Source: Clostridia bacterium
Lineage (GTDB): Bacteria > Bacillota > Clostridia > Christensenellales > Borkfalkiaceae
Assembly (NCBI GenBank): GCA_017505675.1
Contig: JAFVOV010000006.1
Location: 1-22,113, forward strand
Direction: 5' to 3'
DNA length: 22,113 nt
Below the pieces are notes generated by a model, which saw nothing but the letters and a program-made list of their open reading frames with translations, searched no databases and had not been told where the DNA came from. How positions within the stretch are numbered: position 1 is the first letter of the stretch; each line of letters opens with the position of its first letter. This document shows positions 5,790-14,277 of this stretch, in pieces. Made by a program: the position numbers and the translations under genes.

Positions 5790-6137
5790 ATGAAGTTAAA
5801 GGACAAAATAAAAATCCGCCGTTTTGAAAAGTTTTGGGAAAAACAAGGTAGGCAAGATATGCTTACTTGGGCACACCGATATTTGCGGTTACATAGTGAT
5901 TTGCTTGAAGATAGCGTTTATCAAAGTATATACGATTATATTCGCAACGAACTAATAAACTACTTAAAAAAAGATATAGATTTAAAAAACGTTGACGATG
6001 CGAAGTTGAACGAAATTATTGACGCTCTTGCAGATGCTTTTAATGAAAAAGAATATGAAAGCGTAAACAAATATAAACCGTTAATTGACGAATTATATAA
6101 CCACTATAAAGAAGAACAAAATTTTGACGGTATATAA
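5790..6137 (+). CDS. Small helical protein of unknown function behind the RNA array
   Basis: This 115-aa protein starts at ATG 5790 with AGGAG (5779-5783) six bases upstream. I do not recognise a family. The first 15 residues are strongly basic (KLKDKIKIRRFEKFWEK), followed by an aromatic helical segment (MLTWAHRYLRLHSDLLEDSVYQSIYDYIRNELINYLKK) and an acidic, Asp/Glu-rich helical second half. There are no cysteines, no signal peptide and no membrane segment, so it is probably cytosolic. No separate promoter is visible in the 40 bases after RNA unit 3, so expression probably depends on readthrough of that terminator. Degenerate copies of its RBS region follow the terminators of RNA units 1 and 2. 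It shares a bidirectional terminator with pckG on the opposite strand. Confidence 0.7.
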   Translation: MKLKDKIKIRRFEKFWEKQGRQDMLTWAHRYLRLHSDLLEDSVYQSIYDYIRNELINYLKKDIDLKNVDDAKLNEIIDALADAFNEKEYESVNKYKPLIDELYNHYKEEQNFDGI

Positions 6138-6179
6138 TAAAACCGCGCTTTTCTATTTTTTAATTATAACAGACAAATG

Positions 6180-6211
6180 AAAAAGGCGTTGCAAAAGCAA
6201 CGCCTTTTTTT
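6180..6211. terminator. Bidirectional terminator between the 115-aa ORF and pckG
   Basis: AAAAAGGCGTTGC (6180-6192), loop AAAA, GCAACGCCTTTTT (6197-6209) and further T. It has A and T runs on both sides and so can end transcripts from both strands. Confidence 0.92.
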
Positions 6212-6220
6212 GTTTCTAAT

Positions 6221-7996
6221 TTATTTTGCAAGATTTGCTTTAAGTTTAGCAAGTTCGTCATAAAGTTCTTTGGGCACTCTGGTGAGTTCGCCATAGAAAC
6301 CTTCAATGCCTTCTGCTTCCTTCTTCCAGTTTTCAACGTCGATAGTGAGAAGTTCTTTGATGGTATCAAGAGTAACGTCTTCCAAACCTTCGATATTGAT
6401 GTCTTCAGCCTTGGGAACGAAACCGATAGGCGTTTCAACTGCGTCAACCTTGTCTTCACAACGGTCAATAATCCATTCAAGAACGCGCATATTGTCGCCA
6501 AAGCCCGGCCAAATGAAGTGACCTTCGTCATCAGTTCTGAACCAGTTTACGTTGAAAATCTTGGGTTTATTTGCAATCTTGTCACCCATTTCAATCCAGT
6601 GCTTAAAATAGTCCCCCATATTGTAGCCAACGAACGGACGCATAGCCATCGGGTCACGGCGAACTACACCAACTGCGCCGGTTGCTGCCGCGGTTGTTTC
6701 AGATGCCATAATTGAGCCAACGAATACGCCGTTGTTCCAGTCTTTACTCTGGTAAACGAGCGGTGCGGTTTTAGCACGTCTGCCACCGAATACGATAGCG
6801 GTAAGCGGAACTCCGTTAGGCGCTTCAAACTGGTCTGAAATACAGGGGCAGTTGATAGCGGGTGCGGTGAAACGGCTGTTGGGGTGCGCGCCTTTAACGG
6901 GCTTGCCTTCTGCGTCAACCGTATCGCCGTTCCAGGGGTTGCCCTTCCAGTCGATAGCGTTCTTCGGGGGGTTCTTATCAAGACCTTCCCACCAAACGGT
7001 GTTGTCATCAAGATTTTGAACAACGTTGGTGAAAATGGTGTTTTTCATAGTAGATTTAAGAGCGTTGGGGTTAGACTTCATATTAGTTCCGGGAGCAACG
7101 CCGAAGAAACCGTTTTCGGGGTTTACAGCCCAAAGTCTGCCGTCTTCGCCAACTCTAATCCAAGCGATATCGTCGCCAACACATTCGATTTTATATCCCT
7201 TATCAAGGTAAGCCTTGGGGGGAATAAGCATTGCAAGGTTGGTTTTACCGCAAGCGCTGGGGAATGCAGCCGCAATATATTTCTTTTCGCCCTTGGGGTT
7301 GGTGATGCCGAGAATAAGCATGTGTTCAGCCATCCAGCCTTCGGTCTTACCAAGATAAGACGCGATACGGAGCGCAAAGCACTTTTTACCGAGAAGAACG
7401 TTACCACCGTAGTTAGAGTTGATACTCATAATGGTATTTTCTTCGGGGAAATGCATAATGTATCTCTTTTCTTCGGAAAGTTCCGCGTAAGAGTGTAAAC
7501 CTTTAATAAAGTCACCGTCGCCCAAAGCATCAACAACTGCTTTGCCAACTCTGGTCATGATTGCCATGTTGAGTACGACGTAAATTGAGTCGGTAAGTTC
7601 GATACCGATTTTAGAGAACTTGCTGCCTACCGCGCCCATTGAATAGGGGATAACGTACATAGTTCTGCCTTTCATAACGCCCTTAAATAGGTCGTTCATA
7701 AGATTCATTGCTTCGCCTGTTTCCATCCAGTTGTTAATCGGCGCGGAATCTTCTTTATTTTTAGAACAAATAAAGGTTCTTCCTTCTACCCTTGCAACGT
7801 CGTTTACAGTCGTGCGGTGAAGATAGCAACCGGGCAACTTTTCTTGATTGAGTTTGATGAGAATTTTTTCATCAACAGCCTGTTTACGGAAGGCTTCAAG
7901 TTGTTCTTCGCTACCGTCAACCCAAACGATTTTGTCAGGCTGGCAGAGTTCTTGAGTTTGTTGGATAAATTCCAAAACTTTTTTGTTAGTCGTCAT
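6221..7996 (-). CDS. pckG: Phosphoenolpyruvate carboxykinase (GTP)
   Basis: This 591-aa enzyme interconverts oxaloacetate plus GTP with phosphoenolpyruvate, CO2 and GDP, either for gluconeogenesis or, in many anaerobes, in the CO2-fixing direction. It is the GTP-type family: GRTMYVIPYSMG near 110-121, SINSNYGGN near 191-199, the kinase-1a P-loop FPSACGKTN at 245-253 with the reactive cysteine, the kinase-2 segment VGDDIAWI near 274-281, and FGGRRAKTAPLV, which belongs to GTP-type PEPCKs. Length is normal for the family. ATG 7994-7996 is preceded by AAGGAG on the minus strand. It appears monocistronic, with its own promoter about 200 bases upstream and a leader rich in inverted repeats. Confidence 0.97.
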   Translation of the reverse strand: MTTNKKVLEFIQQTQELCQPDKIVWVDGSEEQLEAFRKQAVDEKILIKLNQEKLPGCYLHRTTVNDVARVEGRTFICSKNKEDSAPINNWMETGEAMNLMNDLFKGVMKGRTMYVIPYSMGAVGSKFSKIGIELTDSIYVVLNMAIMTRVGKAVVDALGDGDFIKGLHSYAELSEEKRYIMHFPEENTIMSINSNYGGNVLLGKKCFALRIASYLGKTEGWMAEHMLILGITNPKGEKKYIAAAFPSACGKTNLAMLIPPKAYLDKGYKIECVGDDIAWIRVGEDGRLWAVNPENGFFGVAPGTNMKSNPNALKSTMKNTIFTNVVQNLDDNTVWWEGLDKNPPKNAIDWKGNPWNGDTVDAEGKPVKGAHPNSRFTAPAINCPCISDQFEAPNGVPLTAIVFGGRRAKTAPLVYQSKDWNNGVFVGSIMASETTAAATGAVGVVRRDPMAMRPFVGYNMGDYFKHWIEMGDKIANKPKIFNVNWFRTDDEGHFIWPGFGDNMRVLEWIIDRCEDKVDAVETPIGFVPKAEDINIEGLEDVTLDTIKELLTIDVENWKKEAEGIEGFYGELTRVPKELYDELAKLKANLAK

Positions 7997-8197
7997 AGTT
8001 CATTCTCCTTATGTATTCTCGGTTTACTCCGAGTTTTTTTGACTAAAAAATATTTTTTATAAGCGCAATTTTCATTTATCACAGTTTTGATATAGCCTTA
8101 TAACAAAACTGTAAAATCGCCTTTAATTTATTCGCGATTTAAGCATTTTTATAAACGCGCTTAATGCTGAAAAAAGTTAAAATTTTCTTGTTCCGCA
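7997..8197 (-). promoter_or_regulatory. Structured 5' leader of pckG
   Basis: The predicted leader of about 200 nt has three successive inverted repeats: AGCATT 8142-8147 with AATGCT 8163-8168, AAATCGC 8114-8120 with GCGATTT 8134-8140, and ACAGTTTTG 8081-8089 with CAAAACTGT 8104-8112. A fourth, CTCGG 8018-8022 with CCGAG 8029-8033, lies just before the RBS. No known riboswitch recognised. The role in regulation is inferred from the arrangement. Confidence 0.5.
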
Positions 8198-8203
8198 GTT
8201 TGT

Positions 8204-8232
8204 ATTCTACCATAGTTTTTGTCAAAAGTAAA
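8204..8232 (-). promoter_or_regulatory. Probable promoter of pckG
   Basis: Read on the minus strand, TTTACT (8227-8232) and TAGAAT (8204-8209) are 17 bases apart, with TG one base before the -10 (extended -10). The start would be near 8197. A TTGACA at 8220-8225 has no good -10 at the right distance. Confidence 0.6.
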
Positions 8233-8400
8233 GGCATTAAAAACCGTTTTTGAAAATTTTTTAATTTTTGGGTAAATATTCTTATAAATTTGTTTAAATT
8301 TCTAAATTTTAGACCTTATTTTCTCTTTTTCGACACGCCTTAACATATATATTATTTAATAGGAATATTTTGTCACAAATCTATTAAAAGGATTTTTATT

Positions 8401-9522
8401 ATGGCTTACGAAAAAAAAGTTTTAGTATTAAAGCGAACGGAATGTGACGCGCAACCTATAAATAAACCGCTTTGCGGTATTGCGCGCATAGAAATTGAAA
8501 ACGGAGTGGCGGAATTCCACTTATCCCTTATAAATCTCCCCAAAGATATAGTTGGCTCTTACCACGCCTTAATTATTGACGGTGAAAAAGAGCGTTTTTA
8601 TTTTCCGTTGGGATTCCGCCCTTCTTCTTTTGCAACCGTTATGAATTTTGCGCCAAACTATAAAAACGGGCTTGCCGTAGGTATTTATTCCGTTAAAGAC
8701 GATATCCCCGTGACCGTTGCTTTTGCGCGCGCAGACGGGTTTAATTTTACCCTTTCGGATTTTAAGAAAATAGTTGCGGAAAAATGTATTACCGATAGAA
8801 AAAAAGATAGAAAAGAAAGTGATAAACCCGCACCGCTCCCACACGGTAACCCTTGCCCTAAAACGCCCAACGAGCCAAGCCCCGTTAAACCGCCTTATCC
8901 GCCAGCGCCAAACCCTGACCCCAGCGTTACTCCGCCTGACGAATTTAACAAGCAACGCTTTATCAGCGGATACGACGACGAAGCCGTTGCCACCGTTAAT
9001 TACTATTCTTTAGAAGAAGAAATTCAAGATAAAATAAACGCCGTAAAGGAGAAAGAGCGTGGATATTTACCGTTTGAAAATGAATTGCCTACTATTAGAA
9101 ACCAAGAAAAAACGCTCGAAAGCAATGATTGCTTTGACGGAAGTAAAGATGAAACGAACGCTTGTGAGCGCTTTAGCGGTAAAAAAGAGCGCTATCTTGA
9201 CACCGTCAGAGAAGAACTGACCGAAGTTTTTTCCAAGCACCCTGTAGAGCAAGAGTTAAGCCGAACTTTCCCCGACAGCCGTTGGGCAAAAATATATTAC
9301 TCAAAAGAAAGATTTTACGTTGTTGGGGTAATAAAAGAAAACGGAACTGAAAAATATATATGCTACGGAGTTCCTGCCGTCTATTCCCCTGAACCGCCAA
9401 AAGAACTAAAAGGCTGTTCGTCCTTTATCCCCCTTTCAGTATTTAATATGAAAGGGGACGGATACTGGATGATGTTTCAAGATGCCGAAACGGGCGCTTG
9501 TATACATATAGAAACGGTCTAA
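8401..9522 (+). CDS. Unknown two-domain protein with proline-rich linker
   Basis: This 373-aa protein starts at ATG 8401 after AAAGGA (8387-8392). I do not recognise a named family. Residues 1 to about 135 look like a compact beta-rich domain (KKVLVLKRTE, GIARIEIENGVAEFHLSLINLP, GSYHALIIDGEKERFYFPLG). A charged stretch (DRKKDRKESDK) leads into a proline-rich linker around 145-185, then an acidic helical region, and a conserved-looking C-terminal domain from about 295 (SRWAKIYYSKERFYVVGVIKENG, KYICYGVPAVYSP, GDGYWMMFQDAETG). No signal peptide or membrane segment is seen. The architecture suggests two binding domains joined by a flexible tether. It is monocistronic, divergent from pckG, with no clear promoter seen. 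A 204-base AT-rich gap before it (8197-8400) shows nothing else. Confidence 0.75.
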   Translation: MAYEKKVLVLKRTECDAQPINKPLCGIARIEIENGVAEFHLSLINLPKDIVGSYHALIIDGEKERFYFPLGFRPSSFATVMNFAPNYKNGLAVGIYSVKDDIPVTVAFARADGFNFTLSDFKKIVAEKCITDRKKDRKESDKPAPLPHGNPCPKTPNEPSPVKPPYPPAPNPDPSVTPPDEFNKQRFISGYDDEAVATVNYYSLEEEIQDKINAVKEKERGYLPFENELPTIRNQEKTLESNDCFDGSKDETNACERFSGKKERYLDTVREELTEVFSKHPVEQELSRTFPDSRWAKIYYSKERFYVVGVIKENGTEKYICYGVPAVYSPEPPKELKGCSSFIPLSVFNMKGDGYWMMFQDAETGACIHIETV

Positions 9523-9552
9523 AAAACGCCGCAGAAAACTGCGGCGTTTAAT
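9521..9552. terminator. Bidirectional terminator between convergent genes
   Basis: AAACGCCGCAG (9524-9534), loop AAAA, CTGCGGCGTTT (9539-9549). The A run 9521-9526 gives a T tract on the minus strand, so it serves the hydrolase best, and it also follows the plus-strand stop codon directly. Confidence 0.88.
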
Positions 9553-10484
9553 TATTCAACGTGTTTTGCAACGAAATTTTTAACTATACTTAAATATCTT
9601 TGTTCATCAGTCATATAACTGATGCCGTGGTCTGCGCCGGGGAAAGTGTGGCGTTCAACCAAAGGATTTGCTTTTGCAATCTCTGCGCTCATCTCTACGG
9701 GAACAAGCCCGTCGCTTTCACCGTGCATAAGCAAGATAGGCACTTTAGACTTTTTCACCGCGTCAATCACGCTGACGCTCTTTGGGGAAAATCCGCCGAA
9801 TATTCTTGCGGAAAGTTCTACTAACGGATAAAAAATCTTGGGCGGAAGTTTCATACCCTTTAGAACTTCTTTAATTATTGCGTCGGGCGAAGAATACGGG
9901 CAATCCGCAACCACGCCAAAGACGTTTTTAGGCAAAGAAAATCCCGTGGCAAGAAGAACGGTTGCCGCCCCCATTGACACGCCGTTAATGCAAATTTTAA
10001 CGTCGCTACCGAAACGCTCTACAACGTAATTTATCCAAGACAAACAGTCATGACGCTCTTTAACGCCAAAACTTATAGTATGCCCTTCGCTTTTTCCGTG
10101 AGCGCGTTGGGAAACGATTAAAAGGTTTTGCCCTGAAATTTCCGCTATTCTTGCCGCACCGCACAAATCACGCACGTCCGTTCCACGATAGCCGTGAAAG
10201 CCAAGATATATAGGCGCGCCATCCGTTTGATGATAATATTTACCGAAAAGTTTTAACCCGTCAAACGATACAATAGATAATTCTTCGTATTCCCTTTTTA
10301 ATAGCCCGTCAATATGCTCTAACATTTTTGGCTTTTGTTGGTTAAACCCCGAACCTTCAGGTATATTATAAAAATCGTTTTGCTTTTGAGAGGGCGAATA
10401 AAAGGTTATTCTATAAATAATATAAAGCGCGATAAAAAATATAAGCGCTAACCCTATAAGCCCTGAAATTAAACCTATAATCAT
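9552..10484 (-). CDS. Membrane-anchored alpha/beta hydrolase
   Basis: This 310-aa protein has an N-terminal membrane helix (residues about 4-24, IGLISGLIGLALIFFIALYII) and an alpha/beta-hydrolase domain. The nucleophile elbow is GVSMG at 168-172 (Ser170); the oxyanion segment is HGYRG at 97-101; the likely acid is Asp258 in HGESDGLVP and the histidine is His286 in GADHG, so the triad is complete. It resembles YqkD-type hydrolases of Bacilli and Clostridia, serine esterases of unknown natural substrate. It starts 22 bases after the stop of the ABC transporter gene on the same strand, with an ACGGAG ribosome binding site, and is probably in the same operon. Confidence 0.88.
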   Translation of the reverse strand: MIIGLISGLIGLALIFFIALYIIYRITFYSPSQKQNDFYNIPEGSGFNQQKPKMLEHIDGLLKREYEELSIVSFDGLKLFGKYYHQTDGAPIYLGFHGYRGTDVRDLCGAARIAEISGQNLLIVSQRAHGKSEGHTISFGVKERHDCLSWINYVVERFGSDVKICINGVSMGAATVLLATGFSLPKNVFGVVADCPYSSPDAIIKEVLKGMKLPPKIFYPLVELSARIFGGFSPKSVSVIDAVKKSKVPILLMHGESDGLVPVEMSAEIAKANPLVERHTFPGADHGISYMTDEQRYLSIVKNFVAKHVE

Positions 10485-10506
10485 TTTTGACTCCGTAACT
10501 TTTTAC

Positions 10507-13365
10507 TTACAATTTTCTTATTAAGTCAACAGGTTTTTCTTTTGCGATTTTTATTATCGGCAATATAGAAGATAAAATTGCCGTTAAAATACTCATTGCA
10601 AAAATTATCAAACCTTGTCTAAAGCCAAACAGCGCAAACGGAATTGAAATATACATTACGTCCGCTATATACATATTTACAAACACGCACCCTATCGCAG
10701 CAAAGCACGCCGCCAAAACGCCGTTAATGAGCGCAATTATAATGCTTTCGCTTATAAACATTCTAAAAATATCTTTTCCGCCAGAGCCAAGCCCCCTTAA
10801 AACGCCTATGCTGGGGCGCTTATTAACTATGCTTGTTACTATATAGTTAAAGAACATAAACACAGAGAATAGCGCAAGCGCAATGGCAACGTATAAAAAC
10901 AAATCCGCCGCCTGCCTTATAGTTTCTTCGTTACCATTAATAACGCTTAAAGCAGAATTGCCGTACCAGTTAAGCACGAACCCCGTTTCGTTACACATAT
11001 ATCCCGCAACTATCCTACGCCCAACGGCGTTACTTTTGGGGGAGAATAATATTCTTGAATATTCGCCCTGTCCGTTATAAACCTTAAAATGCGATAAGAG
11101 TGAATCGTTGAACATAAAGCGGTAGTTATTGCCTAACGGCTCGTTTCCGATATCTATACCAAAATAAATCCCCACCGCTTCAACCGTTTCTTCCACGCTT
11201 TCGTGCGTTACGTCAGACATTTTTGTAACGTTTAACGTTTGATTTCTTATCTCGTCGTCAGAAAACAACAACGCCATAAGTTCACTCATTTTATTGCGCG
11301 CGTTTTCTGCGCTGATATAATCGGATTTTAACGCCGTAAACAGCCCGTTCGCCTTTTCTTTATCTTCTGCGCTCAATAATGCAAATTTATTATTAAATAG
11401 CGTTTTTAAGTTTGCCGAATGAATAAGCACTTGGTCGTCAGAAAGCGTAAGTTTATTGTTTTCCGCATACTCCCCGGAAAACAACGCAACGTTATTTAAA
11501 TCATAATAACGCGACGCATAAGCGTAGTTTTGCGCGCGACATTTTTGCGTTATTCCTTTTTGCGTTACCGACCAAGTTGAATCGCCCGTGTAAAAGATTT
11601 TTGCGCGCTTGCTTTCTTCATTAAAGTGTTTTAAATAACCTTCGGCAACGAAAATACATTTATGCGCGCCAGAATTTATATAAGAAGAAAAATCTTCTGA
11701 CAAAGTATAAATGGAATTATTAGTTGAAGTTGATTCTTTAAGCGGAGCGTATCTTTCAGGAATATCCCCGCAGTCAATTATGCCTATAATCGTATACTGC
11801 TGACTTTTAACCGTTATTTTTTCGCCTATTAAGTCTGGTAAAAGTTTTATAACCTTATCTGAAAGCGGATTTCCGTTTAGATAGTGGATTATAGATTCTG
11901 CAAGATAAGAAGATATTGCTATATCGTATAAACTTTCAGTATCTACAACTTCCGTTTCGCCTATATATCTCAATTCAGGATATTCGCCGTACATAAGTTT
12001 GTAGCCAAAACTACCCAAATTGCCGTCGGCAGAAATTTCACTACGATTAAACTCAATAAAGCCGTTTATGTAGTTCGTATAATACTTTTTACCGAGCAGA
12101 ACGTTTGAAGAATAAATTTCATTTATCGCGTAAGTGGTGCGCGTAAAACCGCTTTTATTCTCGTCTAAATCGTAAATTCCCTTAATAGTAAACCCCGTTC
12201 TATCTTCAAGTTTATCAATTTCGTCTTGAGATATTTTTACGTCGTAACTATCGTTTTCTTTTTCGTTAATAACGTATTCCCCACCGGCAACTACCGTTGG
12301 CGACGACGCGGTGCGGAGTAAATTGCTTATTACGTTTGCCGTGCTAAAATTTGCAATAGTATCAAACAAACCGAAAACGGCAAAGGCTATAGCGGAAAGC
12401 AATACTGTGAATAAAAGCCTAAACGGTTTAACGCCTAAAGATTTAACCCCTAAAGCAACCGAACTTTTAAGTTTCATCTTGCTTTTCTTTAATACTACGG
12501 GGCTATATGGCGTAACGTTTATAACTTCGCCCGTTTCTTGTCTTTGCCTATAAGATAATTTTTCAGTAAATTCTATTTTTTTTCGTTCTTTAACGGCAAG
12601 CGCAATAAGGTCTTTTTCATCTTCATTTAAAATCGCGCCTTGCTTTACTACGATAGAATGCCCGTTATCACTAATATTAGTTTCAATTTCGTTTTCCGAA
12701 AAGGTTATATCTTCTTCCACACGCCCATCTACTAATTTAATAATTCTGTCGGCATATTTTTCCGCAAAGTCTTGGTCGTGCGAAACGATTATTACTAATT
12801 TTTCTTTAGAAAGTTCTTTTAGCGTATCTAAAACCTGCGTTCCCGTGTTGCTATCAAGCGCGCCCGTAGGCTCGTCACCCATAATAATTCTTGGGTTTTT
12901 AAGCAACGCCCTTGCAATGGCAACGCGTTGGCGTTGACCGCCCGAAAGTTCGTTTGGCTTGCGGTTCATAAGGTCGTGAATACCAACCGATTTAACAAGA
13001 GCGTCAAAAGCCTGCTCGTCTATAGCGCCACCTTGAATTTCCATAGCAATTTTTATGTTTTTTTCTACGGTAAATTCAGGCAAAAGATTATATTCTTGAA
13101 AAATAAACCCTATTAAAGTGTTGCGGTATCCGTCGTATTCAGTAGGCGAAAACGTTGAAAAAGCCCTTCCAAGAATTGATATTTCCCCTTCGTCAAAACC
13201 GTCAAGCCCACCGATTACATTAAGTAGCGTTGTCTTTCCGCACCCACTTTTTCCGGTAATAAACACCATACCTTTTGACGGAAAAGTTAAACTTACGCCG
13301 TCAAGGGCGTGTACTTCACCAGATTTAGTTTTATAAGTTTTTCTAACGTTTTTAAGTTCTAACAT
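10507..13365 (-). CDS. ABC transporter ATPase-permease fusion (MacB/FtsX type)
   Basis: This 952-aa protein joins an ABC ATPase to an FtsX-type permease. ATPase motifs: Walker A GKSGCGKTT at 38-46, Q-loop Gln90, signature ELSGGQ at 139-144, Walker B IIMGDEP at 160-166, H-loop His196. A charged linker (about 220-300) leads to a first membrane helix (about 316-340, FRLLFTVLLSAIAFAVFGLF), a very long extracytoplasmic region of about 450 residues, and three C-terminal helices from about 825 on, ending in KEKPVDLIRKL, the usual FtsX ending. The order resembles MacB and the fused BceAB/LolCDE-like transporters, which work as mechanotransmitters and export or release lipids, peptides or lipoproteins from the membrane outer face. 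The substrate cannot be read from the sequence. The GGGGTG ribosome binding site is good. It leads the operon with the hydrolase. Confidence 0.92.
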   Translation of the reverse strand: MLELKNVRKTYKTKSGEVHALDGVSLTFPSKGMVFITGKSGCGKTTLLNVIGGLDGFDEGEISILGRAFSTFSPTEYDGYRNTLIGFIFQEYNLLPEFTVEKNIKIAMEIQGGAIDEQAFDALVKSVGIHDLMNRKPNELSGGQRQRVAIARALLKNPRIIMGDEPTGALDSNTGTQVLDTLKELSKEKLVIIVSHDQDFAEKYADRIIKLVDGRVEEDITFSENEIETNISDNGHSIVVKQGAILNEDEKDLIALAVKERKKIEFTEKLSYRQRQETGEVINVTPYSPVVLKKSKMKLKSSVALGVKSLGVKPFRLLFTVLLSAIAFAVFGLFDTIANFSTANVISNLLRTASSPTVVAGGEYVINEKENDSYDVKISQDEIDKLEDRTGFTIKGIYDLDENKSGFTRTTYAINEIYSSNVLLGKKYYTNYINGFIEFNRSEISADGNLGSFGYKLMYGEYPELRYIGETEVVDTESLYDIAISSYLAESIIHYLNGNPLSDKVIKLLPDLIGEKITVKSQQYTIIGIIDCGDIPERYAPLKESTSTNNSIYTLSEDFSSYINSGAHKCIFVAEGYLKHFNEESKRAKIFYTGDSTWSVTQKGITQKCRAQNYAYASRYYDLNNVALFSGEYAENNKLTLSDDQVLIHSANLKTLFNNKFALLSAEDKEKANGLFTALKSDYISAENARNKMSELMALLFSDDEIRNQTLNVTKMSDVTHESVEETVEAVGIYFGIDIGNEPLGNNYRFMFNDSLLSHFKVYNGQGEYSRILFSPKSNAVGRRIVAGYMCNETGFVLNWYGNSALSVINGNEETIRQAADLFLYVAIALALFSVFMFFNYIVTSIVNKRPSIGVLRGLGSGGKDIFRMFISESIIIALINGVLAACFAAIGCVFVNMYIADVMYISIPFALFGFRQGLIIFAMSILTAILSSILPIIKIAKEKPVDLIRKL

Positions 13366-13391
13366 AATTCACCCCGACACTTAACCGTTAA

Positions 13392-13420
13392 ATTATATCA
13401 AAAAAAACCTTTAAATGCAA
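13392..13420 (-). promoter_or_regulatory. Promoter of the ABC transporter operon
   Basis: On the minus strand TTGCAT (13415-13420) and a perfect TATAAT (13392-13397) are 17 bases apart. The start is near 13385, about 20 bases before the ATG. Confidence 0.8.
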
Positions 13421-13495
13421 TAAAATGTTACCTTTGTAAAAATTACTATAAAAAACAACAAAAAAAGTAAAAAAATTGCAAACTTATTAAACTTA

Positions 13496-13524
13496 TTGAC
13501 AATAAACTTTAGTTATGTTAAAAT
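13496..13524 (+). promoter_or_regulatory. Promoter of the 151-aa protein gene
   Basis: TTGACA (13496-13501) and TAAAAT (13519-13524) have a 17-base spacer and an extended -10 TG (13516-13517). The start is near 13531, which rules out the upstream ATG at 13515. Confidence 0.85.
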
Positions 13525-13586
13525 ATATTTATTGTGATACGCATTTTCACAAAAAATATAATCATTCACATAAAAGGGGTAAAGTT

Positions 13587-14042
13587 ATGTATTTTATTAG
13601 CAAATATTTTATGATTAAAAATGCAAGAAAGTTGCTCAAATCCGACCTTAAATTAGGCGTGCCTGAAAAGGTAACTCGCAAAAATAAAAAGTATAAGAGA
13701 ATGAGTTCCAACTACTACGGCTCATATATCAGCAACGTAAGTTATCACGTGCGCGACGAATATGGTTTTATTTTTGAAGTTGAATATAAAAAAGATAAAA
13801 GTTACCGCCTATCTATTACCGCTCAAGGACTTAATTTGTCTTATTCACAAAATGGTATGCGTATGATAAAAGAACAGTACGGACATTATACTTTCCGCTT
13901 TGAATCTTACCTTACCCAGATTTTCTTGCCCACACAAAAAGTTTACAGCGTAAAAGAATTTAAAGAAAAACTCGCTGCAGATATAAAATACTGGAACAGT
14001 TCAGGTTTATACAATCTTTTATTGCAACTTTATAAAGTTTAA
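13587..14042 (+). CDS. Unknown basic, aromatic-rich protein
   Basis: This 151-aa protein starts at ATG 13587, seven bases after AAAGGGG (13573-13579). An in-frame ATG at 13515 lies inside the promoter and cannot be the start. The family is not recognised. The sequence is basic (Lys/Arg/Tyr-rich): an N-terminal helix MYFISKYFMIKNARKLLK, then a stretch with many short beta segments (YISNVSYHVRDEYGFIFEVEYKKDKSYRLSITAQGLNL, YGHYTFRFESYLTQIFLP), and a C-terminal helix EFKEKLAADIKYWN. It has no membrane segment or signal peptide. It is monocistronic, between its own promoter and a strong terminator. A short TGTGA / TCACA repeat lies in its leader. Confidence 0.75.
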   Translation: MYFISKYFMIKNARKLLKSDLKLGVPEKVTRKNKKYKRMSSNYYGSYISNVSYHVRDEYGFIFEVEYKKDKSYRLSITAQGLNLSYSQNGMRMIKEQYGHYTFRFESYLTQIFLPTQKVYSVKEFKEKLAADIKYWNSSGLYNLLLQLYKV

Positions 14043-14062
14043 TATTTTAACTATTTGATTAA

Positions 14063-14095
14063 AAAAAGGATAACGAAAAATCGTTATCCTTTTTT
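14063..14095. terminator. Terminator after the 151-aa protein gene
   Basis: AAAAAGGATAACGA (14063-14076), loop AAAA, TCGTTATCCTTTTT (14081-14094). It has T and A runs on both sides and could also work on the minus strand. Confidence 0.9.
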
Positions 14096-14130
14096 AGTTT
14101 GAAATAACCGACAAAAAACTTAACAATATA

Positions 14131-14172
14131 AAAAAGTTCGCGCTAGACCTTTCGGTTTAACTCGAACTCTTT
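14131..14172 (-). terminator. Terminator of tRNA-Leu
   Basis: On the minus strand AGTTCG and CGAACT (14134-14140 with 14163-14169) enclose an ACC-GAAA-GGT hairpin and are followed by a T run (A run 14131-14135 on the plus strand). Confidence 0.75.
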
Positions 14173-14259
14173 TGGTGCCGCTGGCCGGACTTGAACCGGC
14201 ACGGTATCGCTACCACTGGATTTTGAGTCCAGCGCGTCTGCCAATTTCACCACAGCGGC
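14173..14259 (-). tRNA. tRNA-Leu (anticodon CAA)
   Basis: The minus strand gives a full type II tRNA. Acceptor arms GCCGCTG (14253-14259) and CAGCGGC (14177-14183) pair perfectly; the D arm has TGGCAGA; the anticodon stem CTGGA / TCCAG encloses loop CTCAAAA with CAA at 34-36, reading UUG codons; the long variable arm GGTAGCGATACC is that of a leucine tRNA; the T arm is GCCGGTTCAAGTCCGGC. The CCA end is encoded (14173-14175). Confidence 0.97.
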
Positions 14260-14277
14260 AAAATATATTCATATTTG

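Noticed and set aside
6884..7498. 204-codon open frame on the plus strand inside pckG
   Set aside because: It is a shadow of the certain pckG gene, with no ribosome binding site and no recognisable domain.
8018..8040. Plus-strand terminator before pckG (CTCGG/CCGAG plus seven T)
   Set aside because: The stem is only 5 bp and no plus-strand gene ends there; it is kept only as part of the pckG leader.
13515..13586. Longer N-terminus for the 151-aa protein
   Set aside because: The upstream ATG lies within the promoter, before the predicted transcript start; the ATG at 13587 has a good ribosome binding site.
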